Origin: Cystobacter ferrugineus
GTDB lineage: Bacteria; Myxococcota; Myxococcia; Myxococcales; Myxococcaceae
Length of the DNA: 64,000 bases
NCBI RefSeq assembly: GCF_001887355.1
Contig: NZ_MPIN01000001.1
Span: forward strand, 783,932 to 847,931
Direction: 5' to 3'
Shown piece after piece: positions 42,064-51,332 of this stretch. Numbering within the stretch: position 1 is the first letter of the stretch; every line of letters begins with the position of its first letter. A program made the position numbers and the translations under genes. Below the pieces are notes generated by a model, which searched no databases, was not told where the DNA came from, and saw only the letters and a list, made by a program, of their open reading frames with translations.

Positions 42064-44715
42064 GTGTCACGGTATTTGTCTTCGTTCATTGTCGCGTCGA
42101 TGGCGGTGGGGGTTGCCTGCGAGCCCGCGCGGCCCGTGCATCCTTCCGGCGTCGTGTCGTCCGCCTCGTCCAAGGTGCGGCTGCTGAAGGAGCCCGCGCG
42201 GGTGACGGCCCTCGAGGTGCCGGCTTCTCCGGACGGGTGTCTGTCCATCGCCTATACCCTCCAGCAGCCGGACGGGGAGCGCGCCGACGTCGTGGTGGAG
42301 GTGGATGCCCAGGGCGATGGCTCCTTCCAGCGCGTCACCCAGGCGGGCTCCACGGACCACGAGGGGCTGCTCGCGCGCTCCACCTCGCCCGAGGGCGTGA
42401 CCCACCGCTTCCTGTGGAATCGCGCCGTCGACGTGCGCGCGGCCACCTCGGTGAACGTGCGCGTGAGTGCCTAGGTGCCGGGCGCCGCGCTGGACTCGAG
42501 GACCGTGGCGCTGGCCCTGCCCGCCCTCGGCCGTGGCTGCGAGGTGTGGATGGACAGCAGCCGCGTCACCCAGACGCCGATGGAATGGCCCCGCATGGTC
42601 ACCTCGGGCGACTTCGACCGGGATGGCAAGCTGGACCTGATCCTCGTCATGGATAGCGGCCCCATGCAGCTGATGAAGGGGCTGGGCAATGGCTCCTTCC
42701 AGCCGGCCCTTCCGCTCGCGCTCGGCTTCACCATGCCCGATGAATTCCCACCCGTCGCCGCGGACCTGGACGGGGACGGCGCGTTGGATCTGCTCTGGAC
42801 GAGAAGCTATGAGCAGGGCCTGTTCGTGGCGCGGGGCCTCGGGGATGGTTCGTTCGCCCCCGTGCTCCAATACGGCCTGGGAGCGGGCCTGTCGTTCTCT
42901 GGCGGCCAGTCGGGCCTCGCGGTCGCCGATTTCGACGGAAACGGCAGTCCCGACGTGGTCATGCGGCGGGGTTCCGGCAGCCTGGGCCTCTTGCTGAACC
43001 AGGGAGATGGGACGCTCGGCGCCTTCCAGTCCTTGGGGACTGATTGGTCCGCGATGAACAGGTTCGCCACGGCCGACCTGGATGAGGATGGTCTTCAGGA
43101 CCTGGTGGTCACGGGCTATGACAAGGTCTTCGCCGTGTTGTTGTCCAACGGGGATGGCACCTTCCGCACCCAGCGACTGACGGAGGAACCCTGGCCGATG
43201 GACTCGGTGCTGGGGGACTTCGACGAGGATGGCCACGTGGACCAGGCCGTCTCCTCGCGCAAGTCCTCCACCACCGAGATCTTCCTCCGTCGAGGCACCG
43301 GCCAGGGCGGCTTCTCCGCGGCGGCGCTCGTGACGTCGGTCCCGGGCGTTTCCAGCTTCATCGGCTCAGCCGTCCTGGCGGCGGACGATCTGGACGGCGA
43401 TGGCCACTTGGATCTCGCGTTGACGATTGACCAGGACTCCGATCTCACCGTGTGGAACACGCTCACCCTGGTGAAGGGGTTGGGGGATGGCACCTTCGCG
43501 CCGGGTGCGCGGCTGCCCTCGGGACGCAGGCCCTCCTCCGTCACCACCGGCGACTTCAACGGGGATGGTGTGTCCGACGTGGTGACGCTGCAGTGGGAAA
43601 GCAAGGATGCGCGGGTGTGGCTCGGTGGCCCGGGGCGTACGACCCGGACGTTGCCCATCGGGTCCGTGGGTCCCTCCGCCGTCGGAGATTTCAACGGCGA
43701 TGGGTGGACGGATGTCATCTCCACCACGAGGAACCTGGCCTTCCCCACGGTGCAATCGCAGGTGAAGATGAGCCTCGGGGGCCCAGGAGGCCTGTCGGCC
43801 CCCGAGCTTGTCACCACGTTGGATTCCGCCAGTGTCGCGGTGCAGGTGGCTCACGTGGATGGGGGGGCGACGCTGGACGTGGTGCTGTATAACTTTTCTG
43901 GGCCCGCGCAGCTCCTGCTGGGCAATGGTGACGGCACCCTGCGTCCCGCCGTCGCGCTCCCGCTGGGAGCACTCGTGGAGCATGTGGAATCCGGCGACGT
44001 GAATGGGGATGGCAAACCAGACCTCGTCTTCGTCGCCGGGCGCGAGTCTTCCTCCGGCTGGGAGGCGCGTCTGTTGATCGGCCGGGGAGATGGGACCTTC
44101 GAGCCGCCCGTCTCGCTGGCGACCGGAGACCTGCTGCGGCAGGTGGTGCTGGCGGACCTGGACCGTGACGGCAAGCTGGATGTGATGGCGCTGCGGTCCG
44201 GGACCGGAGTGGGCGCGGAGGTGCTGATGGGCAGGGGCGATGGCACCTTCACGCCTGGACCCGAGCTGTCGCTCGGAGACAACGCCATGACGGGCCAGCT
44301 GGGCCTGGCGGATCTGGATCAGGACGGCGTCCTGGATGCCGTGTACTGCCGCGCTGTCGCCGATCAACCCAGGGTGAAGTACTCCCTCCAGGTGCTGAAG
44401 GGCACGGGCACCGGGGAGTTCACCCCCCTGGGCTCCTACTCCACGCAAGGCAGTTGCACGACCCTGACCCTGGCGGATGTCGATGCGGATGGATGGTGGG
44501 ACGTGTTGTCTTCCAACCCCAACACTGACTCCGTCTCCGTGCTGCGGGGCGTGGGCCAGGGTGTGCTCGCTCCAGCGCAGTGCTTCGGGTCCTATGGTCA
44601 CGACCCGTACGGCAACCCGTATCTCTCGGTGCTGGACGCGAATGGGGATGGCCGGCTGGACCTTCTGAATGGGGGCGGCATCTTCAGGAGGAACGCGCTG
44701 CTGCTCCAGCGCTGA
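42064..44715 (+). pseudogene. Second FG-GAP repeat lipoprotein, interrupted by an in-frame TAG
   Basis: Paralogue of the gene at 37472. The first 18 residues of the signal peptide are identical in both. It continues through a beta-rich domain (VTALEVPASPDGCLSIAYTL onward) that the first copy lacks, and stops at TAG 42472-42474. The same frame then runs on from GTG 42475 for 746 codons of FG-GAP repeats that align with the first copy. Either a nonsense mutation split one gene, or the adjacent UAG-GUG allows restart of translation. The lower part alone has no signal peptide and could not be exported. The sequence is otherwise undamaged, so the event is recent or tolerated. Confidence 0.75.
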
Positions 44716-44790
44716 GCAGTACCCTCCCAATTCGGTGAGCGACACGGGGCTCGGTGTCTGCTCACCGCCCGGAGAGTCCAGGCGGACTGC

Positions 44791-45738
44791 TCATGCTTGG
44801 GTGGGCAGTCCCGCCAGCTTGCGGCTCGCCTGGATGGAGTGCAGCACCCGCACCCGTCCGTCCTCGCCGATGTCCAGGCGGATGACTACCCTCGCGGGGC
44901 GGCCGGCGGCGGGGTGCTTCCAGAGGGCGACCAGCGCGGGCAGTCCGTTGATCATCCGCACCTCCAGCGCGTCCGCCACACCGCCCAGCTCGTACAGCCG
45001 CCGGTAGAAGAGCGCCACGCGCTTGACTCCCACCACGGGCACCCGCGCCGCGAACGTCTCGCCGCCCCCGTCCGACAGCGCCCGCACGGGCTCGGTCAGC
45101 AGCGCCTCGGCCGCCGCCACGTCCCCCGACACCAGCGCCCCCAGGAAGTCCTCCAGCACCCGCCGGGTCCGCTCCTGCAACTCGCGCGTGGGCACGCACC
45201 GCTCCCGGTCATACGCCGCCATCACCGCCCGCGCCCGGTGGTGCGTCACCTTCACGTTCGTCTCGCTCATCCTCAAGCACTCGGCCACCTCGCGCACCGG
45301 GTAGTCGAAGACGTCGCGCAAGAGCAGCACCGCGCGCTGCCGCGGCGTGAGCGCCTCGAGCGCCAGCAGGAACGCGAACGTCACGCTCTCCAACAGCTCG
45401 TAGCGGCCCTCGGTCGTGCCGCCTCCGGGCAGGTGCGCCTCCACCGACGCCACCGCCTCCTCCCCCGTCTCCACGGGCGAGGGCAGCCACGGCCCCACGT
45501 AGCCCTCGCGCTTGCGCCGCCGGAGCCTGTCCCTCGCCAGGTTCATCGCCACGCGCGTGAGCCATGGGCGCAGCTCCTCGGGCCGCTCCGGCGGCGTCGC
45601 GAGCGCCCGCGCGTACGTCTCCTGCACCAGCTCGTCCGCGTCCGCCGCGACGCCCGTCATCCGGTAGCACAGCCCCCACAGGAAGCGCTCGTGCTCCCGC
45701 GCCGCGTGTTCCAGCGCCTCGTGTCCCGCGGACGTCAT
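44791..45738 (-). CDS. ECF41-type RNA polymerase sigma factor
   Basis: A 315-residue extracytoplasmic-function sigma factor. Region 2 (EHERFLWGLCYRMTGVAADADELVQE, split here only for description) spans residues 10-80 and region 4 (LTPRQRAVLLLRDVFDYP, then MSETNVKVTHHRARAVM) residues 130-180. A SnoaL-like C-terminal domain of about 110 residues follows, with the DGGG motif (LSDGGGET) typical of ECF41. In that group the C-terminal domain replaces an anti-sigma factor and modulates activity. The ATG at 45738 overlaps the stop of the FAD oxidoreductase gene. ECF41 genes are usually linked to a target oxidoreductase or carboxymuconolactone decarboxylase, which fits. Confidence 0.88.
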   Translation of the reverse strand: MTSAGHEALEHAAREHERFLWGLCYRMTGVAADADELVQETYARALATPPERPEELRPWLTRVAMNLARDRLRRRKREGYVGPWLPSPVETGEEAVASVEAHLPGGGTTEGRYELLESVTFAFLLALEALTPRQRAVLLLRDVFDYPVREVAECLRMSETNVKVTHHRARAVMAAYDRERCVPTRELQERTRRVLEDFLGALVSGDVAAAEALLTEPVRALSDGGGETFAARVPVVGVKRVALFYRRLYELGGVADALEVRMINGLPALVALWKHPAAGRPARVVIRLDIGEDGRVRVLHSIQASRKLAGLPTQA

Positions 45739-47030
45739 GCCGCGCGGGCTCCCTCGCGGCTGCCCAGCCACGCGCGGGCCACCGCCTCGGCGCTCGAGAT
45801 CGAGGCATCCACCAGCATGCCCTCGGGCCCCACCCAGTCGCCCACGAGGCCCAGGCCCTGGAGGTGCTCCACCACCGGCCGGGGCCGTCCCTGGAGGCCC
45901 TCGGCCTTCGTCGGCAGCGCGTGCATCACCGTCAGCCCGGGCAGGAACCGCCGCGTCACCACGTGCTGGCGCCAGCCCGGCTGCAACAGCTCCAGCACGT
46001 CCTCCAGCTCCGGCTCGCTCGCCACCGCGTCGCGCTCCCCGAGGTACTTGGCCACGTGCACCAGCGCTCCTCCCTCCGGGGCCACCCGCGCCCACGCCGA
46101 GTGCACCGACGCATACCACGGCCGATCCACCCCGAACGCCGTCAGCGCTCCGGGCCTCGGCAGCCGCGACAGTCCCACCTCCAGCGAGGCCGCCTTCACC
46201 GGCACCGCCTTCGCCGCCCAGCCCGCCGCCACCTCATCTCCTGGCAGGAGCGCCGCCACGTCCTGGGGCCCCGCGGCCAGTACCACCGCCTCGGCCGCCC
46301 ACTCCGTTCCGTCCGCCAGCCGCACGCCGCGCACCCGGGGGCGTCCGCCTGCCTCGTCGCGCGTCACCTCTTCCACCCGCGCCGACAGCACCCGCTCCAC
46401 TCCCGCCGCGTCGGCTATCGCGGACAGTCCGCGCACCAGCTCGACCCAGCCCCCATCGAGATAGCGCACGCCCTGGGCCAAAGCCGCCTGCTGTTGCGCC
46501 ACCGCCGCGTCCGCGCCCATGAGCGCAAGGTCCGCGCAGTACGTCGCCACCCGGAAGAGCATCGCCACCGGCTCGCGTACCTCCTCGCGCGACACGTTCG
46601 CGCGCAGCCATTCCTCCACGCTCATCCCCTTGAGCGTCGAGGCGTCCACGCGCATCAGGTTCGCCATCACCCGAGCGAACTCCAGCTTGCCCATCGTGCT
46701 CAGTAGATCCGTGGTCAGCAGCGACACGAGTCCAGAGGGAAGGGTGTGCAGCCGGCCACCGCGCAGCGCGAAGCCGCCCTCGCCGCGAGGTCCTCGTCCC
46801 TTGAGTTCCAGGCCGAGGCGTCCGAGCACCCGTGCCGCCGCTCCCGCCAGGTAGAGCGCGTGGGGACCCAGGTTGAAGTGGTAGCCCTCGTGATGCGTGG
46901 TATGTGCCCGGCCGCCCAGGTGCCTGGCCTTCTCGAACAGCACCACCCGCCGGCCTCCCCGCGCCAGCAGCGCCGCCACCGCCAGGCCTCCCAGCCCTCC
47001 GCCCACCACCGCCACGTCCGTCGTCTTCAT
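45735..47030 (-). CDS. FAD-dependent oxidoreductase (phytoene-desaturase-like)
   Basis: A 431-residue flavoprotein with an N-terminal FAD-binding Rossmann motif (VAVVGGGLGGLAVAALLARGG), the GG-doublet FEKARHLGGRAHT, and a C-terminal FAD motif (GLGLVGDWVGPEGMLVDASI). The layout is that of the amine-oxidase/CrtI-like NAD(P)-independent oxidoreductases. It lies immediately upstream of the ECF41 sigma gene with a 4-bp ATGA overlap, so the two are co-transcribed. This enzyme is the probable regulated partner. The substrate is unknown; a lipid, carotenoid or polyamine-like compound is possible. Confidence 0.85.
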   Translation of the reverse strand: MKTTDVAVVGGGLGGLAVAALLARGGRRVVLFEKARHLGGRAHTTHHEGYHFNLGPHALYLAGAAARVLGRLGLELKGRGPRGEGGFALRGGRLHTLPSGLVSLLTTDLLSTMGKLEFARVMANLMRVDASTLKGMSVEEWLRANVSREEVREPVAMLFRVATYCADLALMGADAAVAQQQAALAQGVRYLDGGWVELVRGLSAIADAAGVERVLSARVEEVTRDEAGGRPRVRGVRLADGTEWAAEAVVLAAGPQDVAALLPGDEVAAGWAAKAVPVKAASLEVGLSRLPRPGALTAFGVDRPWYASVHSAWARVAPEGGALVHVAKYLGERDAVASEPELEDVLELLQPGWRQHVVTRRFLPGLTVMHALPTKAEGLQGRPRPVVEHLQGLGLVGDWVGPEGMLVDASISSAEAVARAWLGSREGARAA

Positions 47031-47112
47031 GGTCTCGCTCCCTTTCGAGCCCCTGGCTTGGGGCTTCCGGCGGGACCACGAAATGGGCCTTTGAAAGGTT
47101 ACGCTGAGGCCC

Positions 47113-47432
47113 GAAAAAGAATCGGGGAGGAGCCGCTCCCCAGCAGCTCCCCCCCGACTCGCACTGCTTGCGCCACTTCCCCAAGTGGCACTCCCCGTAC
47201 TGCCCCCGTTCGGCTCCTTCTCCCCCTGAAATGGTTGTCTTGACCGACCCCGACCCGCCCGTCCTGCCCCGTGTTACCCGTCCTGCCCCGACCCGCCCGT
47301 CCTGCCCCGACTTCGTGCCAGAGGGCTATTGCAGTTCGAATGCCAGTGTGCTCGCGAGGAGGGAGGCCGTGATTTCGAGGGTTTACGCGCAGCGGGGGCC
47401 GGGAGCCCGTCCGGATGCGGTAAGACTTACCG
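47113..47432 (-). ncRNA. Candidate structured RNA element, copy 1
   Basis: Read on the minus strand, the element begins with palindrome CGGTAAG-T-CTTACCG (47418-47432). It contains G-rich units of the form GGGGCAGGACGGGCGGGTC (47250-47310), then a 7-bp hairpin (GCCACTT/AAGTGGC, 47172-47189). It ends in a 16-pair terminator-like stem (47122-47157, two mismatches) followed by TTCTTTTT. Both hairpin loops are GGGG in the RNA sense. A second copy lies at 48663. It could be the 3' UTR of the epoxide hydrolase mRNA (22 bp after that stop) or an independent RNA. No convincing coding frame is present; in 47031-47454 nothing else was found. Confidence 0.5.
47122..47157 (-). terminator. Terminator stem of RNA element copy 1
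   Basis: TCGGGGAGGAGCCGCT (47122-47137) pairs with AGCAGCTCCCCCCCGA (47142-47157), with mismatches at 47128/47151 and 47134/47145. The loop is CCCC on the plus strand, and a TTCTTTTT tract follows on the minus strand. It would end the epoxide hydrolase transcript or the RNA element itself. Confidence 0.7.
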
Positions 47433-47454
47433 GGAAGGAGACTCCCTCGGTTTC

Positions 47455-48591
47455 CTAGAGAAGCTCCCGGAAGAACGAGCGCACGTCCTTCAGGAAGAGC
47501 TCCGGTTGCTCCGCGGCGGCGAAGTGTCCCCCGCGCGGCATCTCCGTGTAGCGCCGCAGGTTGTAGCGCGCCTCCAACCAGGGCCGGGGCGTGTGGGTGA
47601 GCTCCTTGGGGAAGTCCGCGATCGCCGTGGGCACGCGCACCGGCTTCTTCAAATCCAAGCGCTGCATGCCGAAGGTCTCGTAATAGAGGTTGGCCGCGCT
47701 CGCGATGCTGTTGGGCGCCCAGTAGAACATCAGGTTCGTCAGCAGCCAGTCCTTGGAGAAGGCGCGCTCGACGTCCCCGCCACAATCGCTCCAGGTGCGG
47801 AACTTCTCGACGATCCACGCGGCGAGCCCCGCGGGTGAATCCGCCTGCCCGATGGCGAGCGACATGGGCTTGGTCATCTGCACGTGGCTGTAGCCGGTCT
47901 CGGCGGCGGAGAACGCCGCCATCTTCTGGCCATACTCTCGCGCCAGCTCGCTCTGCTCCTGCCCGGGCGGCGGCGTCGCGAGGGCGAAGTTGAGGTGGAT
48001 GCCCACCAGGTGCTCGGCATGCTCCACTCCGAGCGCCGTGGTGACGACGCCTCCCCAGTCACCACCCTGCGCGCCATAGCGGGAGTAGCCCAGGTGCTCG
48101 ACCATGAGCCGGTCGAACACGGCGGCCACGCGCGTGGCATCCCAGCCCGGCTCGCGCGGCTTGCCGCTGAAGCCGTAGCCGGGCAGCGCGGGGATGATCA
48201 CGTCGAAGGCGTCCCGGGCGTCGCCTCCGTGCGCGGCCGGGTCCGTCAGCGGCTCGATGAGGTGATGGAACTCGTAGATGGAGCCGGGCCAGCCGTGCGT
48301 CAGCAGGAGCGGCAGGGGAGACGGACCCTTGCCCCGGACGTGCCAGAAGTGGATGTCCACGCCATCCACCTCGCACAGGAATTGAGGGAAGCGGTTGAGC
48401 TCGGCCTCGTGCCGGCGCCAGTCGTAGCGCTCACGCCAGTACGCGCACAGCTCGCGGACATAGGCGACGTCGGCGCCGCGCTGCCAGGGCTCACCGGGCA
48501 GCGGCTCGGGAAAGCGCGTGGCCTCCAGGCGGCGGTGGAGATCCGTGAGAACGGCCTGGGGCACATCGATGCGAAAGGGACGCGGAGACAT
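47455..48591 (-). CDS. Epoxide hydrolase (EHN-domain alpha/beta hydrolase)
   Basis: A 378-residue microsomal-type epoxide hydrolase converting epoxides to diols. The N-terminal EHN cap (LHRRLEATRFPEPLPGEPWQ) covers residues 10-110. The alpha/beta-hydrolase core has oxyanion motif LLTHGWPGSIYEF, nucleophile Asp in AQGGDWGGV, and the catalytic His in PRGGHFAAAEQPE. Length and motif order are standard, so it should be active in detoxification or catabolism. It is a single gene flanked on both sides, in the same orientation, by copies of the RNA-like element. The ATG at 48591 follows GGAGCCCCACC. Confidence 0.92.
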   Translation of the reverse strand: MSPRPFRIDVPQAVLTDLHRRLEATRFPEPLPGEPWQRGADVAYVRELCAYWRERYDWRRHEAELNRFPQFLCEVDGVDIHFWHVRGKGPSPLPLLLTHGWPGSIYEFHHLIEPLTDPAAHGGDARDAFDVIIPALPGYGFSGKPREPGWDATRVAAVFDRLMVEHLGYSRYGAQGGDWGGVVTTALGVEHAEHLVGIHLNFALATPPPGQEQSELAREYGQKMAAFSAAETGYSHVQMTKPMSLAIGQADSPAGLAAWIVEKFRTWSDCGGDVERAFSKDWLLTNLMFYWAPNSIASAANLYYETFGMQRLDLKKPVRVPTAIADFPKELTHTPRPWLEARYNLRRYTEMPRGGHFAAAEQPELFLKDVRSFFRELL

Positions 48592-48662
48592 GGTGGGGCT
48601 CCTGGGAAGAGGGAGGACCTTCTCGATTCACCGTGCCACGCGGGCCGCGAGCGGAAGACGCC

Positions 48663-49010
48663 AAAAAAGAATCGGGGAGGATCCGCCCCCAGCGGATCCC
48701 CCCCGACGTACCCTTCCTACCCACTACCCCCGTAGTGTTGCTGCCGTGATGCACTGCCCCCGTACTGCTCAACCCCACTCGAAAACCCGTCCGCCCCGAC
48801 CTCGCCCGTCCTGCCCCGACCTCGCCGTCCTGCCCCCGCCCCGAATCCGCCCGTCCCGCCCCAACCTGCTGGTCCTCGACCCGCCCGTCCTGACCCAGGT
48901 CCATAGCAGTCCGCATGCCATGGGCCAGATCGGGGGGAAACCCAGTGATTCCGGGAGTTTGTGGGGCGTTCAGTTCTGACATTGTACTCAAGGGCAGTAA
49001 GACTTACGGA
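48663..49010 (-). ncRNA. Candidate structured RNA element, copy 2
   Basis: Same layout and orientation as the element at 47113: core palindrome GTAAG-T-CTTAC (48997-49007), a longer G-rich region with about five degenerate units (48786-48895), hairpin CACTAC/GTAGTG (48722-48737) and a 15-pair terminal stem (48672-48706) followed by TTCTTTTTT. The terminal stem keeps its fold while both sides of one pair change (G-C at 47132/47147 becomes T-A at 48682/48696), and the upstream hairpin also differs on both sides. It lies between the epoxide hydrolase start and the helicase gene. Positions 49011-49298 hold no gene I can support. Confidence 0.5.
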
Positions 49011-49298
49011 AAGGGACTTTTCGGGGGGTGCAAGAATTTCCTCGCTCGGGGTGTGGGTGTTCCCTGGACAGGAGCTTCCTGGAACCCGCTCGAGTCGCGG
49101 TCCGCCTGGAGCCTCGTTCGAGAAGGACGTGGACGGGCGAGGCGTGGATGGCGCACGAGGTGGGCGAGGGCCTGTTCGCTCGCGTGAAGGATGGGCGCTG
49201 CCAGTCTCCTCGGGGTTCAGGGAGCCGGTCCCCCGAGCGAGCAGCCTGGGTAAAGGGGTGCGAAACCCGACGGAGCAAGGGGTGGCTGTTATCTTCCC

Positions 49299-51323
49299 AT
49301 GTCCGTTTTCCCCCGCATCGTGCCGTCCCCGACCATGGCCCTGCCCGCTTCCTCGCATCTTCCCTCGGTGGATTCCCTGCTTGGCCCTGGCGGTGCGCTG
49401 GAGGCCGCGCTGGAGGCGTACGAGTACCGTCCGGAGCAGCTCCAGATGGCGCGCTCGGTGGAGCGGGCCTTCCAGGAGCGCGGCTACCTGCTGGCCGAGG
49501 CGGGAACGGGGACGGGCAAGACGCTCGCCTACCTGGTGCCCGCGTTGCTGTCGGGCCGGCGGGTGGTGGTGTCCACGGCGACGAAGACCCTGCAGGAGCA
49601 GATCTTCTTCAAGGACCTGCCGCTCTTGCGCGAGCGCATGGGCCTGTCCTTCGAGGCGGTGTACCTCAAGGGCCGCAGCAACTACCTGTGCCTGCACCGT
49701 TATGACGCCTTCAGCAAGGATCCGCAGTTCGCCTCGCGCGAGGAGGGGCGGTACTGGAAGCACCTGAAGACGTGGGCGGGGAGCACGGAGACGGGGGACC
49801 GCAGCGAGCTGGAGCTGCCCGAGTCCTTCAGTGCGTGGGGCCGGCTGTCGACGACGTCGGACACGTGCCTGGGCTCGAAGTGCCCGGTGTACGACAACTG
49901 CTTCGTGACGCGGGTGAGGCGGGCGGCGGAGTCGGCGGACCTGCTGGTGGTCAACCACCACCTCTTCTTCGCGGACCTGGCGCTGCGGGGCCGGGGCCAG
50001 CGGGGCGAGGGCGTGCTGCCGCCGTATGACGCGGTCATCTTCGACGAGGCGCACGCGTTGGAGGACGCGGCGGGCAGCTACTTCGGGCACTCGGTGTCGA
50101 GCTTCCGGCTGGAGGAGCTGGTGCGCGACGCGCTGGGGGTGATGTCGCCGCAGGACTCGCGCTTCGGGATGCTGTCGTCGCTGGTGGTGCGCCTGCGCAC
50201 GTATTCGGAGGCGCTCTTCTCGCAGGCGCCGCGGGTGCTGGGGCTCACCGAGCAGGAGGGCGCGGTGGCGCTCAAGCCCGAGCGGCTGGAGCAGTTGTCC
50301 GGGTCCATCGAGCAGGTGAAGGAGTCGCTCTCGGCGCTGTCGGCGTTCACCACGACGGAGCGCGAGCCGGAGCTGACGTTGCTCACGCGCCGGTGTGCGG
50401 ACCTGGTGGCGGACTTCTCCTTCCTGCAGAAGGTGGAGTCGAACGACCACGTGTACTGGGCGGAGGCGCGGGGGCGGGGCGTGTTCCTGCGCGCGAGTCC
50501 CATCGAAGTGTCCCGCGAGCTGCAGGAGCGTCTCTATGGAGGGGTGGACACGGTGGTGTTCACCTCGGCGACGCTGGCGGCGGCGGGCCGCTTCGACTTC
50601 TTCGCCAGGCGCATGGGGCTGTACGACGACGAGGGCACGCCGGTGACGAGCGTGCGCACGGTGGCGGTGCCGAGCCCCTTCGACTTCGAGCGGCAGTCGG
50701 CGCTGTACCTGCCCACGCACCTGCCGGACCCGGCGGTGCCCGGGTTCATCGAGGCGGCGGCGGAGGAGATCGTCCGGTTGTGCGAGGTGACGGGGGGGAG
50801 GGCCTTCGTGCTCTTCACCAGCTTGCGCAACATGGAGCGGGCGCATGCGCTCGCGCGCCACCGGCTGCCCTACCAGGTGTTGTTGCAGGGCGAGCGGCCC
50901 AAGCAGCAGCTATTGGAGGCGTTCCGCTCGCAGCCCAGCGTGCTCTTCGCGGCGCACAGCTTCTGGGAGGGCGTGGACGTGCCGGGAGACGCGCTGAGCC
51001 TGGTCATCATCGATCGGTTGCCGTTCGCCTCGCCGGGAGACCCCTTGGTGGCCGCGCGCATCCGCCAGTTGGAGGCGCGGGGCGAGGAGCCCTTCGGGGG
51101 CTACCAGTTGCCGCAGGCGGCGTTGGCGTTGCGGCAGGGCTTCGGGCGGCTCATCCGCACGCGGGCGGACCGGGGCATCGTGGCGATGTTGGATCGGCGG
51201 ATCGTCACCAAGAGCTACGGGCGCTCCTTCCTCGCGAGCCTGCCGCCCGCCTGGCGCACGCACTCGCCCGAGTCGCTCGAGGCGTGGTTCCACGGCGAGC
51301 CCGTGTACGACGTGGAGGAGTGA
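49299..51323 (+). CDS. XPD/DinG-family ATP-dependent DNA helicase
   Basis: A 674-residue superfamily 2 helicase of the iron-sulfur XPD/DinG group, likely unwinding D-loops, R-loops or damaged DNA. Walker A is AEAGTGTGKTLAYL (about residue 65), the DEAH box is VIFDEAHALED (about 250) and the C-terminal motif VI is QGFGRLIRTRAD. Four Cys for a [4Fe-4S] cluster are seen in KGRSNYLC and TCLGSKCPVYDNC. The frame begins at ATG 49299; a second ATG at 49335 is a possible alternative start. It is the lone plus-strand gene between the RNA-like element and convergent pilT-type genes. Confidence 0.9.
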   Translation: MSVFPRIVPSPTMALPASSHLPSVDSLLGPGGALEAALEAYEYRPEQLQMARSVERAFQERGYLLAEAGTGTGKTLAYLVPALLSGRRVVVSTATKTLQEQIFFKDLPLLRERMGLSFEAVYLKGRSNYLCLHRYDAFSKDPQFASREEGRYWKHLKTWAGSTETGDRSELELPESFSAWGRLSTTSDTCLGSKCPVYDNCFVTRVRRAAESADLLVVNHHLFFADLALRGRGQRGEGVLPPYDAVIFDEAHALEDAAGSYFGHSVSSFRLEELVRDALGVMSPQDSRFGMLSSLVVRLRTYSEALFSQAPRVLGLTEQEGAVALKPERLEQLSGSIEQVKESLSALSAFTTTEREPELTLLTRRCADLVADFSFLQKVESNDHVYWAEARGRGVFLRASPIEVSRELQERLYGGVDTVVFTSATLAAAGRFDFFARRMGLYDDEGTPVTSVRTVAVPSPFDFERQSALYLPTHLPDPAVPGFIEAAAEEIVRLCEVTGGRAFVLFTSLRNMERAHALARHRLPYQVLLQGERPKQQLLEAFRSQPSVLFAAHSFWEGVDVPGDALSLVIIDRLPFASPGDPLVAARIRQLEARGEEPFGGYQLPQAALALRQGFGRLIRTRADRGIVAMLDRRIVTKSYGRSFLASLPPAWRTHSPESLEAWFHGEPVYDVEE

Positions 51324-51332
51324 GGCGCGGGC

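Noticed and set aside
47168-47458. Short ORFs inside the RNA-like element copy 1
   Set aside because: Frames are not conserved between the two copies while hairpins are, so coding is unlikely.
47250-48895. CRISPR array interpretation of the G-rich repeats
   Set aside because: Repeats are degenerate, contiguous and GC-only, with no unique spacers of regular length and no cas genes nearby.
47113-49010. Composite transposon or retron interpretation
   Set aside because: No transposase or reverse transcriptase is encoded in or beside the elements, and no target-site duplication could be identified.
48717-50861. 714-codon minus-strand open frame
   Set aside because: It runs opposite the helicase gene and through the RNA-like element; its composition is Arg/His-rich and it has no domain signature.
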